64,000 bases of DNA from Adiantum capillus-veneris (GCA_014529385.2 CM043955.1:142340140-142404139); one strand, 5' to 3'; positions 34,515-46,807 are shown, counted from the first letter of the stretch. Numbers and translations: made by a program. Notes: generated by a model not told the origin, from the letters alone.

Positions 34515-35877
34515 TTTCAGCCCTTGCATTAGGCAATAGACTATGCGTTACTAGCTCACTAAGTGAGAAAGTAATGTATGAATCTCATGCTCCTCCTTAT
34601 GCGGGGCATAGAGGGATTCAGTCTACCTTAAAGGGGATCGAAACATATTTCTATTGGCCTACCATGAAAGCAAACATACAAGAGTATGTTTCTAAATGTG
34701 TGGTATGCCAAAAGACAAAGTTTGATAGAGGGAAGCAACCTGGATTGCTTCAACCTTTGCCAATCCCAAATTCACCATGGGAGAGCATATCCATGGATTT
34801 TATCTTTGGATTGCCTAAGTCTATCCATGGGAATACGGGGATATGGATGATAGTAGACAGGTTCAGTAAACAAGCTCATTTTATAGCTGTCAAAAAGACT
34901 ATCAAAGCCCATCAAATGGCAACCCTCTTCATTTCACAAATCTTCAAGTACCATGGCTTGCCAATGTCCATAATGTCGGATAGAGATCCTAGAATGACCA
35001 GTAATTTCTGGAAGGGTCTCTTTGAGGATTTAGGAACAAGGCTAAACTTCTCTTCGGCCTATCACCCACAAATGGATGGCCAAAGTGAAATAGCTAACCT
35101 AACAATTCTCGATCTACTAAAAGCCTATGTTACGGAAGTAGATTAAAGATCCCAATTGGAGAAGTACTTACCCTTAGTGAAGTATGCCTACAATAACACT
35201 GGACATACTTCCACGAGAAAAGCACCTTTTGAGGTAATTGAGGGAAGATCAAAAAGTCCCTTGCTACTTAAGGGATACGGGAAGATCTTCGTTGCAGATG
35301 AGTATAGCCATGACCTACAAGAATCTTTCCAAAAGATTAAGGATGCTATCTCTATCTCAAAGCAAAGGCAAAAGGCTGCTGCTGTTGACAAGCACATAAG
35401 AGCCCAAGCCTTTAAAGAAAATGATTGGGTCTTACTCAAATTTCCCAAGGCTCGATTAAGGCACACGATGAGCAAGAATCCTATGGGACACCAAAGTACT
35501 ATGCTAAGTTAGCAAAAAGGTACTATGGCTCCTTCCAAATTCTTAGGCCAATCAATGAGACGGCCTATCAACTCAAGTTGCCCAACCATTGGCTCATACA
35601 CAATGCTTTCCATGTGAGCCTACTAAAGCCTTATAAAAGAGAGCCACCTCAAGAACCAACTATTGAAGACGCACCGGAGATCGAGGACCAAGAAGAGGTG
35701 CTGCAACCTGAGTCCATTCTCCAACATGAAGACAAGGTACTAAGAGGCGGTAAGACTATCCGACGATATCTTATGAAGTTTAAGGATTATCCTCTGGAAG
35801 ATGCTAGATGGATGCAAGGCATACAATTAAAGGATAACCTAAACCTTGTCAATGCTTACAATGCTTCCCTAGAGTAA
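34515..35877 (+). pseudogene. pol: integrase and chromodomain, gypsy unit 3 (broken)
   Basis: Same domains and shared breaks as unit 1, with the chromodomain at about 35735-35852. The LRHTMSK version agrees with unit 1. Confidence 0.85.
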
Positions 35878-36220
35878 GCAAATGTACAAATGTTAAAAAT
35901 GAACAAAGTTTTTGTCTTATAAGACTCTCTTTTTCTTTATTGTGCACAAAAATGAAGTAGTATGCATGCTTAGATCAATTTTGCGGAGACGACGTCTCCC
36001 AAACACGTAGTAGAGCTTGTCACTCTATTATGGAAGATTAATAGGACTAATGTGCAGACATGCTTGCGGGGCAGCTTAAGCTCTCAAGCACCAAATGAAC
36101 TAGTCATCCATTCTGGAACGATGTCGTAGGGTAACATAGGGATCCTCTACCCGCTAGGAAAAAGGACTAATGAATATGCTTTATCTTCTCTACCCCATAA
36201 TCGAGGACGACTATGATTTC
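35878..36220. other. 3' untranslated region, gypsy unit 3
   Basis: Same sequence as in unit 1, with a private CATAATCGAGG in place of CATAGTCGAGG near 36,198. Confidence 0.6.
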
Positions 36221-36233
36221 AAGAGAGAGGTAC
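36221..36233 (+). other. Polypurine tract, unit 3
   Basis: AAGAGAGAGGTAC immediately before LTR4. Confidence 0.75.
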
Positions 36234-38166
36234 TGTCATAATAATCAATATCTAATTCTCCTAAATGATTTTCTCATGTTAAACTAATCATTTAATATGG
36301 GGAAGTGCCAAGGGAGAAAAAGCTAGAATATATTGGTTAAGCTAGCAGATCGGCCACAATAGGGATCCAAAGGATGGAAAATAGGGATCCAAAAGGAGGG
36401 CCATCTACAAAAGAGCAATGTGCACCAATGGGCTTAAAAGACCCTAAGGTTAAGTCCATTAAGACTTCCAAAATGCTAAGGTTCCAAAATTCAAAGGTTC
36501 CGTCCAAAGGCCAAAAGCTTAGGGAAATTGGATGCTTTGTGTGTGTCCCAAAGTCTTCAACCATCCCTACATAGGAGGGGGCGAGCCCAAGAAGTAGGAG
36601 ATGAGAGAGAAACTCACTCACACACACACACACACACACAAGCTCCCTTTGTGTAATGTCATAATAATCAATATCTAATTCTCCTAAACGATTTTCTCAT
36701 GTTAAACTGATCATTTAATATGCGAAAGTGCCAGGGGAGAAAAAGCTATAATATTGGTTAAGCTAGCAGACCGGCCACAGTAGGGATCCAAAGGAGGGAA
36801 AATAGGGATCCAAAAGGGGAGCGATCTGCAAAAGAGCAATGTGCACCAATGGGCTTAAAAGACCCTAAGGTTCAGCCCATTGAGACTTCCAAAATGCTAA
36901 GGTTCTGTCCAAAGGCCAGAAGCTTAGGAAAATTGGATGCTTTGTGTGTGTCCCAAAAGTCTTCAACCATCCCTACATAGGAGGGGGCGAGCCATGAGGG
37001 ACACATGTCAGCTCCCTAGCCCAGATGCCCACAAGGTGTACCCTATTCCTATTGGATGGCCTTGGAGGTGGACCAATAAGAATTAATCTAGAGTAAACCT
37101 AGTTTAATTAATATTAAAACACTTAATAAAAGAACCAATAAGAATTAAGCTCTCTAGAAGACTATTGGACAGTCTCCCAAGGGGTCCAATGAGCATTCAA
37201 CAGCCCAATGACTTGCTTGATTCCTATTGGCCAGGAGGCAAAGGGGTCCAATGAGAGTTTAGTTGAATTAAATAATTGCCTAAATCTCTCACAAAAGGGG
37301 AAAGGGGGACACATGTCAGAAGGCTATCACTTATGCTGATTAATTTCCATTGACTAGGCCTGGGGAGGCCCAATAGGGTGGTAGCATGAGCATTTAGCAG
37401 GGGGGGTCGACCAAGAGAGAGAGGGGGCTGATTTTTGGAAGGCATTAACACACACACACACACACAATCTCATGTGTGAAGCAAAGAAGACTCTCTCTCC
37501 TTCTCAAGCTTTAATGGAAAGCTTACCACCTACTCCAAGCTTGTGAGAAGGGAGGCCTACACCAACAACTCTTGGCTTTGTGATGCAAATCCAACCAAGA
37601 GCCAAGCTTCAATGCATGCTCATCTCCTCTACCATGCTAATTACTAAGCTAAGCTATGCTAATATGAGTGATTATGTGAGGAGATGTACATCTTTCTTGT
37701 AAGAAATACTCCTTCTTCCTCTCAATCTACTCTCATACCCGCTAGCTCTCACCATCTTCAAAGGTGTGTGAGGTCTTGGGTCTGAGACCGTGAGGGAATT
37801 GATGTTGTGTTTGATAAGTGTTTTTCTTAGTGCATGAAGTTTCCATCTTCATTGCACTAGCTAGTCTTGAAGGAACACAAAGAATTGTATTGTAAAATGT
37901 CTCTCTTGATGGGAGAAACCATAATACAAAGCCTTTTGGAGGGGGGACCGGCTCCATGCAAATCCGGTCCTCAACTGTTGTCAATTGCTTAATTTCTCTC
38001 TTTAATTTGAAGTATTGTTCATGCTATCTAACTAGGTGTTATGCTTTTTGTTGCTCTCTCCACCCAAGCACTCTTGTTATTCTTATTAGGAAGCTATTCA
38101 AATGAAATGATCACTATGTTCATGCTATTTTCCGCTACACACAAGTTACTAGACCATTAAATGTTA

Positions 38167-38168
<2 letters not shown>
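36234..38168 (+). repeat. LTR4 of the gypsy array (3' end)
   Basis: 1,935 bp with the internal restart at 36657. Its 3' third carries private differences from the other three LTRs (TCTTTCTTGTAAG, CTGTTGTCAATTG, TTTTTCTTAGTGCATG). It ends in GTTACA and is followed by a GT microsatellite, with no primer site. It is therefore the true outer 3' LTR. Confidence 0.9.

Positions 38169-38254
<86 letters not shown>
38169..38254. repeat. Compound (GT)n(GA)n microsatellite at the array's right edge
   Basis: GT 38169-38220 then GA 38221-38254. The left flank of the array is also GT (14031-14035), so the element appears to have inserted in a GT tract. Confidence 0.9.
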
Positions 38255-38257
<3 letters not shown>

Positions 38258-38377
38258 CGGTCCGATGGACAATAGAATGAAAAAAAGATGTTGCATTAGC
38301 GAAAGTTTAAACTACCATAAATAGCCGAAAAACCCTAAACCCCTAGATTTCTAATCATAAATGTTGTTTCGAGAAAG

Positions 38378-38432
38378 CAGGCGTTTTGAACGCCTGAGGA
38401 TGTGATCCTCAAAGTGCGCTTTGCTTTTTTTT
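38378..38432 (+). other. Two back-to-back perfect hairpins and a T run
   Basis: Hairpin 1 (38378-38396) pairs CAGGCGTT with AACGCCTG around TTG. Hairpin 2 (38395-38411) pairs TGAGGAT with ATCCTCA around GTG. They overlap by two bases. A weaker AAAG...CTTT pairing follows, then eight Ts. This looks like a structured RNA or a transposon end, but no family was recognised. Confidence 0.45.
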
Positions 38433-39707
38433 GCAATCAAGCTGCTGACCTCCTGGGGGCATCTTTGTTGTGCTTACTCTGACTGCCTTGTTTCCTTGCA
38501 CCCTGCACAACAACACATTGAGCATGCTTATTTTATGTTAGTGTGCAAACTCTCAATTGAAGTATGTGTAGCAACATGTACCTTTGTAGGCTTATCGTGT
38601 GAATTTCCAACCTCTACTTGCATTGTTGTAAAGGTTTCTCTCTGTTCAGTGATGGTGTTTGACTCCATGACTTCAGTTCTGTTGAGCACCACCTTAGCTG
38701 TCTCTGATTTTGTAGGCACTTCTAATGGCTTCTCGGGGGTTGGGGTACAAAGATAAATCGGGTGGTGTAAGCCGCCTATTGAAGGTGGTGTGATGAGGTC
38801 TATGGGGTTCTCCAAGCTACCCATAGGAGTAGAATGCCATCGCACGGGCCTTTGGATGTAAAATGGGACATGGTCCTACATAGGAACAATTTCGCCTACA
38901 TATTTCATTTAAAGAGGCAAGATTATGTACGTTCCCACTACGTATCTCTGTGTGTGTGCATGTGTGCATGCGTCATAAAGTCATAAAGAAATTAAGTTAT
39001 TTAAATTGATAGCAACAAACAATGAAAATGTTAGTTTGTGTGTGAAGGTTCTCAAACAATTAAATATACCACAGCATGAGACAAAGTAAGTCCTGTCAAT
39101 GTTGTAAACTACTCATCCAATCGAGATTTATGGGAAAATCTAGTGTGCTTGTCCGAGACCCTAAACTACAACACCCAATGACTTTCATGCTTATCTAGCA
39201 ACCTAGTGGAATTTCATGGGGCTCTGCTAAATTGCCCACCGCATTAGCAAAATCAATTTCTTTACCCCTTTAGCATTAAACCATGAAATCTGAGCATCGT
39301 CTTAGCTACCAATTGTGTTTCAAAATTCATTCAAGACAAAACACTTTCCAAATGCCATATAAAAATAAGGGCACCAAGCATGAGAAATAGTATACATTTG
39401 GGAGGATGATGCGGATTGAACCTGCATATAACAATCCACCAGCCATTAGAAATAGTATAGACATTCAGAAAAAAGAAGGAACTCCAAATACTTTCTATAA
39501 TTTTCAATGTTTTTTTTGGCTAAAGTTAAGAAACAGAAGGGTTCACCTCTGTTTGGAGCTGGCCCGCTGGCAAAATACCCCACAATCTCTGAGCTGGAAC
39601 AAAGATCGACAGATGCCTTGAATTCCCTAAGCCGGCTTTTGATTCTGGCCCTTGGCTTCGACGTTCACTCTATTTGCAAGGAATTGTGCATTCCTCTCAA
39701 GCCGCTG

Positions 39708-39738
<31 letters not shown>

Positions 39739-39807
39739 CCTGAAACTGCTGATCAGAGGTCGCTCATGCGGCTCTCATGTGCTCTGCAAATTTGTGTGTG
39801 TGTGTGT

Positions 39808-39851
<44 letters not shown>

Positions 39852-40091
39852 ATGCTCGGCGAGCGGCGAGCCGATGGCAGTGCCGTCAAAGCAGGAAATT
39901 GCCACGCTGGAAAGAAAAATGACACGCAATGAAAGATGGGGGTGCCACGGTGGCAACCACCCCGATTTTTATCAGAAGCCCGAATCGTGAGGAGGACGCA
40001 ACAGGCGAGCACGAGCTACGGGGCTACGACCTGCGAGTGTGGAAAAGTGAGAAGGAGCAAGGCGGGGGTGGCCACGTAGCGGACATGCACA

Positions 40092-40125
<34 letters not shown>

Positions 40126-40748
40126 CTGCAGGGATCTCTCTCTGCTACAGCATGCCAAGTAGATGAGCTGATAGGTGATGAACTTTGCCAAGTGCAGGTG
40201 CAACTGCAAGGCACTGAAACGAGAGAAAAATAGGTGGGGGGCTTTGCCAAGCGCTGGTAGTTGTGGGGGGGGAGGGGCTCCGTCACCCTCACGAGGAACA
40301 ACTTGCTGAGTAGCAACAGTGCTCGCAATCGAGGGAGATGAACTGATGGCCACCGGCGAAAAGGGGGGTGGTGTGTGCGCGGGAACAGGGATGAGAGGAG
40401 AGCTTATAGTTTTGGTAGGGTCTACGCTTTTAATTAATGGGCAACTTCAAGAATAGAGAGAAATAAGTAATAGGAAGGAATAGAGAAATTGGATTGCACT
40501 CACTAATTATTAATTGTTTTTAAAAAAAGGAAAGCTTGTCCTTTGTGCTATAGTTGGATTGAGCTAGCTGAGCATTATATTTGCTTCTATTCTTTACAAG
40601 GGAAGAATAGTTTCCCTTACATATAACAAGTTTACACGTGTAGATTGAAGCATATAACTGAATCAAGCTTCTTCAATAGCCAACATAAGTACTCTTTCTA
40701 TATGTTTTCTTCATATGTTTTCTTCATATCTCACTCGTAACATTAGCG

Positions 40749-40787
<39 letters not shown>

Positions 40788-42030
40788 ACAACACTAACGG
40801 AACGAAGGGCACATCTTTTTGTGATTACAACAACAGGGGAGAATAGTATCTCCTCTCCGAGCACACTCATCTAACAGTTGTGTGTGCGATGTGTCCGATA
40901 TATAATCACTTGTAGTATAGAATGTGCAAGAATGTGACTAGCATTAAAAGAACATAGACAAAGATGTGTATTAAAAGCAACCCCTCACATCTTTTCTTTA
41001 TCTATGTCCACAAGGAGGAGTACAAAGGTTGTTTTTGGACGAAGCAATTTGCAATTTTCACACACTTCTAGTTCACCGTAAGTGCCTCTTGCCCCACCTT
41101 TGTTCATCTTCCATAGCTTCGATTAATGAAGTATTTCATATGAATGCAAGGACGCTTTGCGTGCACTTCTAGTTACAAGTCTTTATATATCTTGTGACCC
41201 ACAAATAACACAAGATGTACATGTCATGGGCACACCACGCAAGCTATCATTGTCTTTTATGTTGCTTTGTTCAAGCCTTTAGACTATAATCATAGGTCGT
41301 TGTATGATATCACTTTGATGTCAGTATGGAATTACAACATGTAGATTTATGTACAAAACTATATTAGAATAGAGGTGTAGAGCCAATTTTTTTTTGGTAA
41401 ATGTGGAAATATTCCACATGCATATTCTTTCTCTCCATACATCCTTGAAGTCTTCACAATTTTGTTGATAACAAGTCGTTGACAGATCTTGTGGATAACG
41501 TTTTTTTGACAAAATAAGAAAAGAATAAAAATCTACTAACATAATATGCCGGAACCCATGACATTTTACACGTGTCATGTTCTGCGAGATGAAGGCTATA
41601 AGCCAAAAGTGGGAGAGCGAAAAAGAGAGAGAGAGAGAGAGAGAGAGAGCTCAGAGGGGGAGCGAAGGAGAGAGAAAGGCCGCCGAAGGTGGCCGATAGT
41701 ACTCGTGTTTATAATTCCTAAGACTAGCAAACTGAAGGAACAAAAAGAAAAGAAGCACAAAGACAAACTATATGTAAACAATAATCTTGCGAATGCACCT
41801 CTTGGAATAGGGACAATTCTATGTCTCTATTCAAGAAAAAGGAAGCTTTGCTTTAATTTTGGATCTGTTTTAAGTTTTTGTATTCTTGTTTTATGTTATG
41901 GAGCATCATTGCTTAGAACAATGCTCTTGCACATATGCACAACTTGTTATTTGTTACACGGGCACTCCCTCATTGTATATCAATAATCATGCTATCATAT
42001 ATTTTTTAATTAATTGTTACACGACTACTA
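38433..42030. other. Intergenic; microsatellites, no gene recognised
   Basis: No recognisable protein. Simple repeats: GA 39712-39738, GT/GA 39793-39846, CT 40093-40123, a 39-base C run 40749-40787, and GA 41623-41649. The 38,421-38,850 stretch has mid-length frames on both strands with no domain. AT content rises after about 41,300. Confidence 0.65.
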
Positions 42031-42235
42031 TATCATGTTATCATATTGGTACAATTTTAAAAATTTCCAATAGTATATCTTATATATCTTATGAATGGTC
42101 CTGATCCTCCTTGCACAGTCTCGATATATATTATATCATGTTATCATGTGGGTGCAACTTAAAAAATTTCCAATAGTATCTTATATATATGATGAACGAT
42201 CATGATCCTCCCTGCATGATCTCCATATATACGAC
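42031..42235. repeat. 102-bp tandem duplication
   Basis: Two diverged head-to-tail units start with TATCATGTTATCAT (42031 and 42133). They share AAAATTTCCAATAGTAT, CTTATATAT and GATCCTCC further in. Confidence 0.75.
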
Positions 42236-43168
42236 ACTTAAAGTGATGTTTATTTGGAAAATATGTAAGAATATATAATAGAGAAAAAGTTATCACGTAA
42301 TTGCTAATTTGGACTTGCTTTGACAAAGTAGCTTCATCAAGTTTACAGATTGACCTTTTTACATTTGAGATGGACTACCTCGTGTACATAAAGTCCATTA
42401 CAAAAATAATGACAACATTCATCCTTATTTCGTTTCTAGTCTCAATGACACCGGAGGAAATCTTGGCATGCAAGTCAATGAACTTTTTAATGTTGGCATG
42501 GTAAACATGGAGCTCCACCAATAGCGCATCCAACTGGTCCAATAGCTCATTTTCCCACACATAAACAAACTTCGATGTGTTGTGTCTGCTCGCCACTACA
42601 TGTATTTCCTTTTGCATTTATATATCTTTCAAGGTACCTCAGCCAAATGAGGGTTTGATTACAGAGTCGATGCTTGACATCTGCTGCCACACAATTCAAC
42701 AAATCATTGCCAACTCTTTGTTGGTTGGTTTTGTTATTTCCTTTTTTCCAAATGTGCCACAGATATCCATCCCTAATCCACAGTGAGACCCATGAACTCA
42801 CCCAAAAGAATATGCTACCACTTAAAGTCAAAATATTTAATACCTGCCAATTTCCTTGGAATCTCTAGGTCCCGTTTATTATTTTTTCCAAAAATAAATA
42901 AATGAAAACTATCCTCTTATGCAACTTGGCATCACGACCCTAAAGTTATCTTTTTTTGTAGTCCAAATGCCTTTATGGAGAATCAATCAAAGCAAGAAAG
43001 ATTTTTTTTGGTTACATTGGGAGGCCCAATTTTGTAAACTTTCACCACCACTAATTCTTAAGTTTTTGAGCACCCCATTTCTTGTTCAATCTGCAATGTA
43101 ACAAGTTGGAGGTAGATGACCGAAGACGAGGGAGTTTCTGTGTAGAGAAAGCCCCCTATCCATTGAAA
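42236..43168. other. No gene recognised
   Basis: AT-rich. Minus-strand frames at 42375-42617 and 42547-42831 overlap in different frames and might be an eroded coding region, but I could not assign a family. See the rejected list. Confidence 0.5.
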
Positions 43169-44223
43169 TTAATGAAGGGATAAATTGCCAGAGTAACTGC
43201 GTTTCCAAATATGTCCAACTAAAAATGTCTCTAGCCTCTCCTTAATAAGGGAAGCATCAATAGTAGAAAAACCAAATGAATCACATGCACACTCACCAAT
43301 CTTCTTAAGAATATGGAATGGACCACAATACCTAAGTGAAATGTTAGGTGCAGAACCAGTTTTCAGACTTTTGGAATGCTCTGGAACCTTAAAAAACACC
43401 CACTCTCCCTTCGTGAAGGAGACTTGTCTGTGTTTCCCATTTGCAAACATTTTGTGCAATCGTGAGCTTGCTTAACATTTCTCTTGAGAATCCTCAATAT
43501 ATCATTTTTTTTTTCAATAAATCCCTAGCGAGATGTATGCATTCATTGGCTAATCCTATGGTATTTGGAGACTAAGGTTGATAACCATACATGAGCATAA
43601 ATGGGCCAAGTCTTGTGGAAACATGGTTCACACAATGTAAACTAATGCACATGTCTTCCAAATACTAGGGTGACCTACTGTCATGATAGTCAAAAATAAT
43701 TTGGCACCTAGTGTTTAAGTCCATGGGCACACATACTCTCCCCTTGTGACTAGATACCCATCGTCGATGGAAATTAAAAATCATTCCATTGTTGTAATTA
43801 TGTTTTTGTGATAAAGTGTAGAGCGACCTTCTGCACTCACATTGAAGTGTACAAGGATCCCTCCTTTGTACATGATTGTACACCGTACTGTACATCGGAT
43901 TATGCTTACACTTTCGTCAAAGAGATGCCAATATTCAATCTTAATATGCTAGCATTGATTTGTGACATACAATTTAATGCATTGTATAACATGGTATACT
44001 GACCTTTACGATATCGTAAACATCAATCATTGTTTTGAAGGATCATTGCTCATCTATGCTTTTGACCCTTCAAATGTGTTTGATTGGTAAACCACTTGAT
44101 GCTCTCATGGTCAGACACAATTTCAAACTCTTCACCATATAAATAATGCTTCCATTTATGGAGAGCATGTATACTAGCATATAACTTGCGCTTGTATGCA
44201 TAATAATTTTGTTGAGCTGCATT
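43169..44223 (-). pseudogene. Gypsy-type RNase H/integrase fossil
   Basis: Read right to left, pieces of one pol appear in the correct order. RNase H-like YYAYKRKLYASIHAL...WKHYLYG, with SDHESIKWF, lies at 44223-44050. The integrase N-terminal region (VCVPMDLNTRCQII...YHDS) is at 43895-43665. The integrase C-terminal region (KGEWVFFKVPEHS, RYCGPFHILKKIG) is at 43459-43169. The integrase catalytic centre between them is lost or unreadable. It is a different, older lineage than the chromovirus array. Its upstream end is cut by the inverted-repeat element at 44224. Confidence 0.75.
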
Positions 44224-44756
44224 TGTGTTATCACTGTTACTACTTTTGGACATTTTATCAATTTTGCCTATGTTTTATTCTCAAAAACCATTCAAAAGAA
44301 GCAATAGTAATAGAACTCTCCTTTACCTACCATTCTTAGAGTTTAAGTGAAAAATAACCACTTCTATTAAGAGAAACGAATCCTTCAATCGCGTCTTCAT
44401 GCAGATTGCACTTTTTTCACCAAGAATCAACTTCTTGACTCTTCAAGAGGAAGAGGGGCGCTCCGAGAGCATCTTGAACAGGCGACCAGGTGTTTTATCC
44501 CCTCCTTTCGAAGGCAACGGAGCCATCAGAATCTCCATAAGAGCAAAGCTGCATAAGATACTTTTTTGTCCGCTTTTATGCTAATTTTCTCTCTTAATGC
44601 ATGCACCCAAAAATATAGGTGGTTGGTTTTTACTTAAACTCTAAGAATAGTAGGTAAAGGAGAGTTCTATTTACGTTGCTTCTTTTGAATGGTTTTTTAG
44701 AATAAAACATAAGAAAAATTGATAAAATGTCCAAAAGTAGTGATAATGATAACAAT
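44224..44756. mobile_element. Inverted-repeat (foldback) element or inverted duplication
   Basis: The left arm (about 44224-44351) and right arm (about 44630-44756) are near-perfect reverse complements over about 125 bp. Shared phrases include GATAAAATGTCCAAAAGTAGT, AACCATTCAAAAGAAGC and AGAACTCTCCTTTACCTAC. The central 280 bp encodes nothing recognised. It abuts the RNase H fossil, so it may have inserted there or may be an inverted duplication of local sequence. Confidence 0.7.
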
Positions 44757-45887
44757 TTGATTTCTTACTTTCAAAGGAAATTGGTCTACCACATCAATAG
44801 CCTTATTACTAGCATCAATCTCCAAAACTTGCAAAAATAGCTAAGCCATCATGCCACACATAGCCTTCGGCCGACTCAGAGGCTAGTCACAATCTCCCTT
44901 GAATTAGAATCCTTTGGGAAAGAGTATAAAGAAAAAGTGATCTCATAAATTAAACTCAATACATATGCTAGGGAAAAAATGCATGGGTGGTCTTATCACA
45001 TGATTTTACTAGAGCAATGATAGTGTCTAAACCCAATGACATGAGTATGGACAAGAGCAAAGTAAAACCCGGTGGGAAAATCCTTTATAATTTATTCATG
45101 AAAATGCATAAAACTGAACTTTTCGTGGACTTTTGAAAAATTCAATGAGTATGGAGAAAGCTCGAGTAACTTGCTTGGACAATGCAAGCTTTGAAGAAAT
45201 ATTCCATTAGTATTGATTTTCTTCCCTCCCTTGGTTGAAGCTTCCAATGTGGCTTGTCAAAAGTACAAGCTTTGAAATCTTGTTGAAGCACCATCTCTTG
45301 ATCTTGCACTCATAGCATGGATAAGATCACCATTGTGTGTGTGGACTGAATATAGCCTCAATCAAGGGCTGAATTTGTCCTTGTGGGTCGATGTTGCGTG
45401 ATGTTGAGGCCATGAGGTAAAAGAGCTAAACAGTAGGCCCTTGGTGGTGTCATTTGTGGGCTAAAAATTTCGGCCTAGACAAGCTCCTTACAGCCCTCTA
45501 GAGTGAGCTGAGAATTTCAGCCAAGAGAGGATGGGGACAATGTACCTTTTGGGAGTGTCGAGTGAGGAACCACGAATGATGGTGCCAATGATTGAAGAGG
45601 ATAGTGAGGGCAAACCGCTATGGATGCATAAGTTGCAAGAGAACAAAGGAAAGGGCACCAAGTGGCAAGAGGATTAGAACCTTATTCATAAGCATAGTAA
45701 ATCATTCTATTGGCTAGGATGATCTGTAGTGGATACAAAAATAAACCCTTAAAAATTAAAAAAAATAAATCTCTAGGATTTCAATAAAGCAAAAAATGGG
45801 ATTAGGAGTAACTTGGATCTAAAGAGAGTATTAATGGCACTCCGATACTATGTTGAGAACATGGAGGGGGGGGGGGGGGGGGGGGGG

Positions 45888-45927
<40 letters not shown>

Positions 45928-46374
45928 TATGGAACAAGATTCAATGACTAGAACTCAATAATTGGAACACAAAGAGTGTACAATTGAGGGGTTATCAAGC
46001 CACTATGCAATGGAGAATACATCATTAACTATGCCACGTGTTGGGGATCTCATTGATTAGGTTCAGGCTTAGGATGTTGGTTTCCATATGTCTAACAATG
46101 TGGTACATTCTGAAGGGGGAGGGGGGGGGACATGTCTTAAGGAATTCAATACATATTTTATGAGTCTTGGGATGAAACACCAACCATATACCTCATCAAC
46201 ATAGCATTGTTGAAGAAAAAACAAGTCACTTACAACAAAAGCTACACGATGTATGGTCCAAAGGCAAGCTTTGCCTTATGCATTTTGAATTGAGGCCATC
46301 ATGTGTTTTGTGTATATATTAAACGGGTGTCCCACTAAATTATTGCAATCTATCACTCTATATATGTTAGAAAT
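44757..46374. other. No gene recognised; one G-run/GA tract
   Basis: AT-rich non-coding sequence with frequent stops on all frames. A 25-base G run (45866-45890) runs directly into GA repeats (45891-45925), and a shorter G run lies near 46,118-46,129. I see no domain or LTR structure up to 46,374. Confidence 0.6.
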
Positions 46375-46795
46375 ACAAGTCCAATGTGTTTTGAACATTG
46401 CCTAGATCATTCTATGGTCATAGAATATGAACCTTAGGGAAAATCTATGAGATAAATACTCATTATAGCCAAATCTATAAGGTCTGAAAGTAGCCTAAAA
46501 GGTCATGAAGCTGGCTAGAATTGTGGGGATGAGACAAGACTCAAATAGAAGGTATCTTGTCCTTACCTCATTGCTGATGTCATTCAAAGGCTCTCCCTCT
46601 TGCCTATATAATCACCGACTGTACTCACTTCTTTGAGTTCTAAGAATGTAACTCTCTTTTTGGATCATATATTGCATTTGACGTCTCTTTTCCTCTCTTA
46701 ATCTCCACAATTAAAGCTACTAATCATGAATGGTAGCTTAGTGAGTACCATAGCCTAATTCTAATCTTGGTTTTACTAACCCTAATCTCCTAACA
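46375..46795 (+). repeat. Probable solo or orphan LTR (Copia-like)
   Basis: 421 bp bounded by TGTTAG and CTAACA, perfect inverted termini. It is followed directly by TGGTATCTCAACC, a decayed version of the TGGTATCAGAGC primer site. An AT-rich TATATAAT-type word lies inside (near 46,605). No coding region follows, so the rest of the element is lost. Confidence 0.6.
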
Positions 46796-46807
46796 TGGTA
46801 TCTCAAC

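Larger units (their letters stand above)
14031..38173 (+). mobile_element. Tandem array of three Ty3/gypsy chromovirus units sharing four LTRs
   Basis: Order: LTR1 14036-15660, int1 15661-21221, LTR2 21222-23162, int2 23163-28719, LTR3 28720-30671, int3 30672-36233, LTR4 36234-38168. All LTRs run from TGTCAT to GTTACA. Each of the first three is followed by TGGTATCAGAGC (initiator-Met tRNA primer-binding type). Each internal region ends in a purine tract AAGAGAGAGGTAC. GTGTG flanks the whole block at 14031-14035 and 38169-38173, consistent with one target duplication, though the site is a GT microsatellite. The order gag, protease, RT, RNase H, integrase, chromodomain places it among plant chromoviruses. 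All copies are dead and share most of their lesions. Confidence 0.9.

Noticed and set aside
42375-42617. Possible CorA-like magnesium-transporter tail (minus strand)
   Set aside because: A helix followed by a hydrophobic end loosely recalls that family, but the diagnostic GMN motif is absent and the neighbouring frame is broken.
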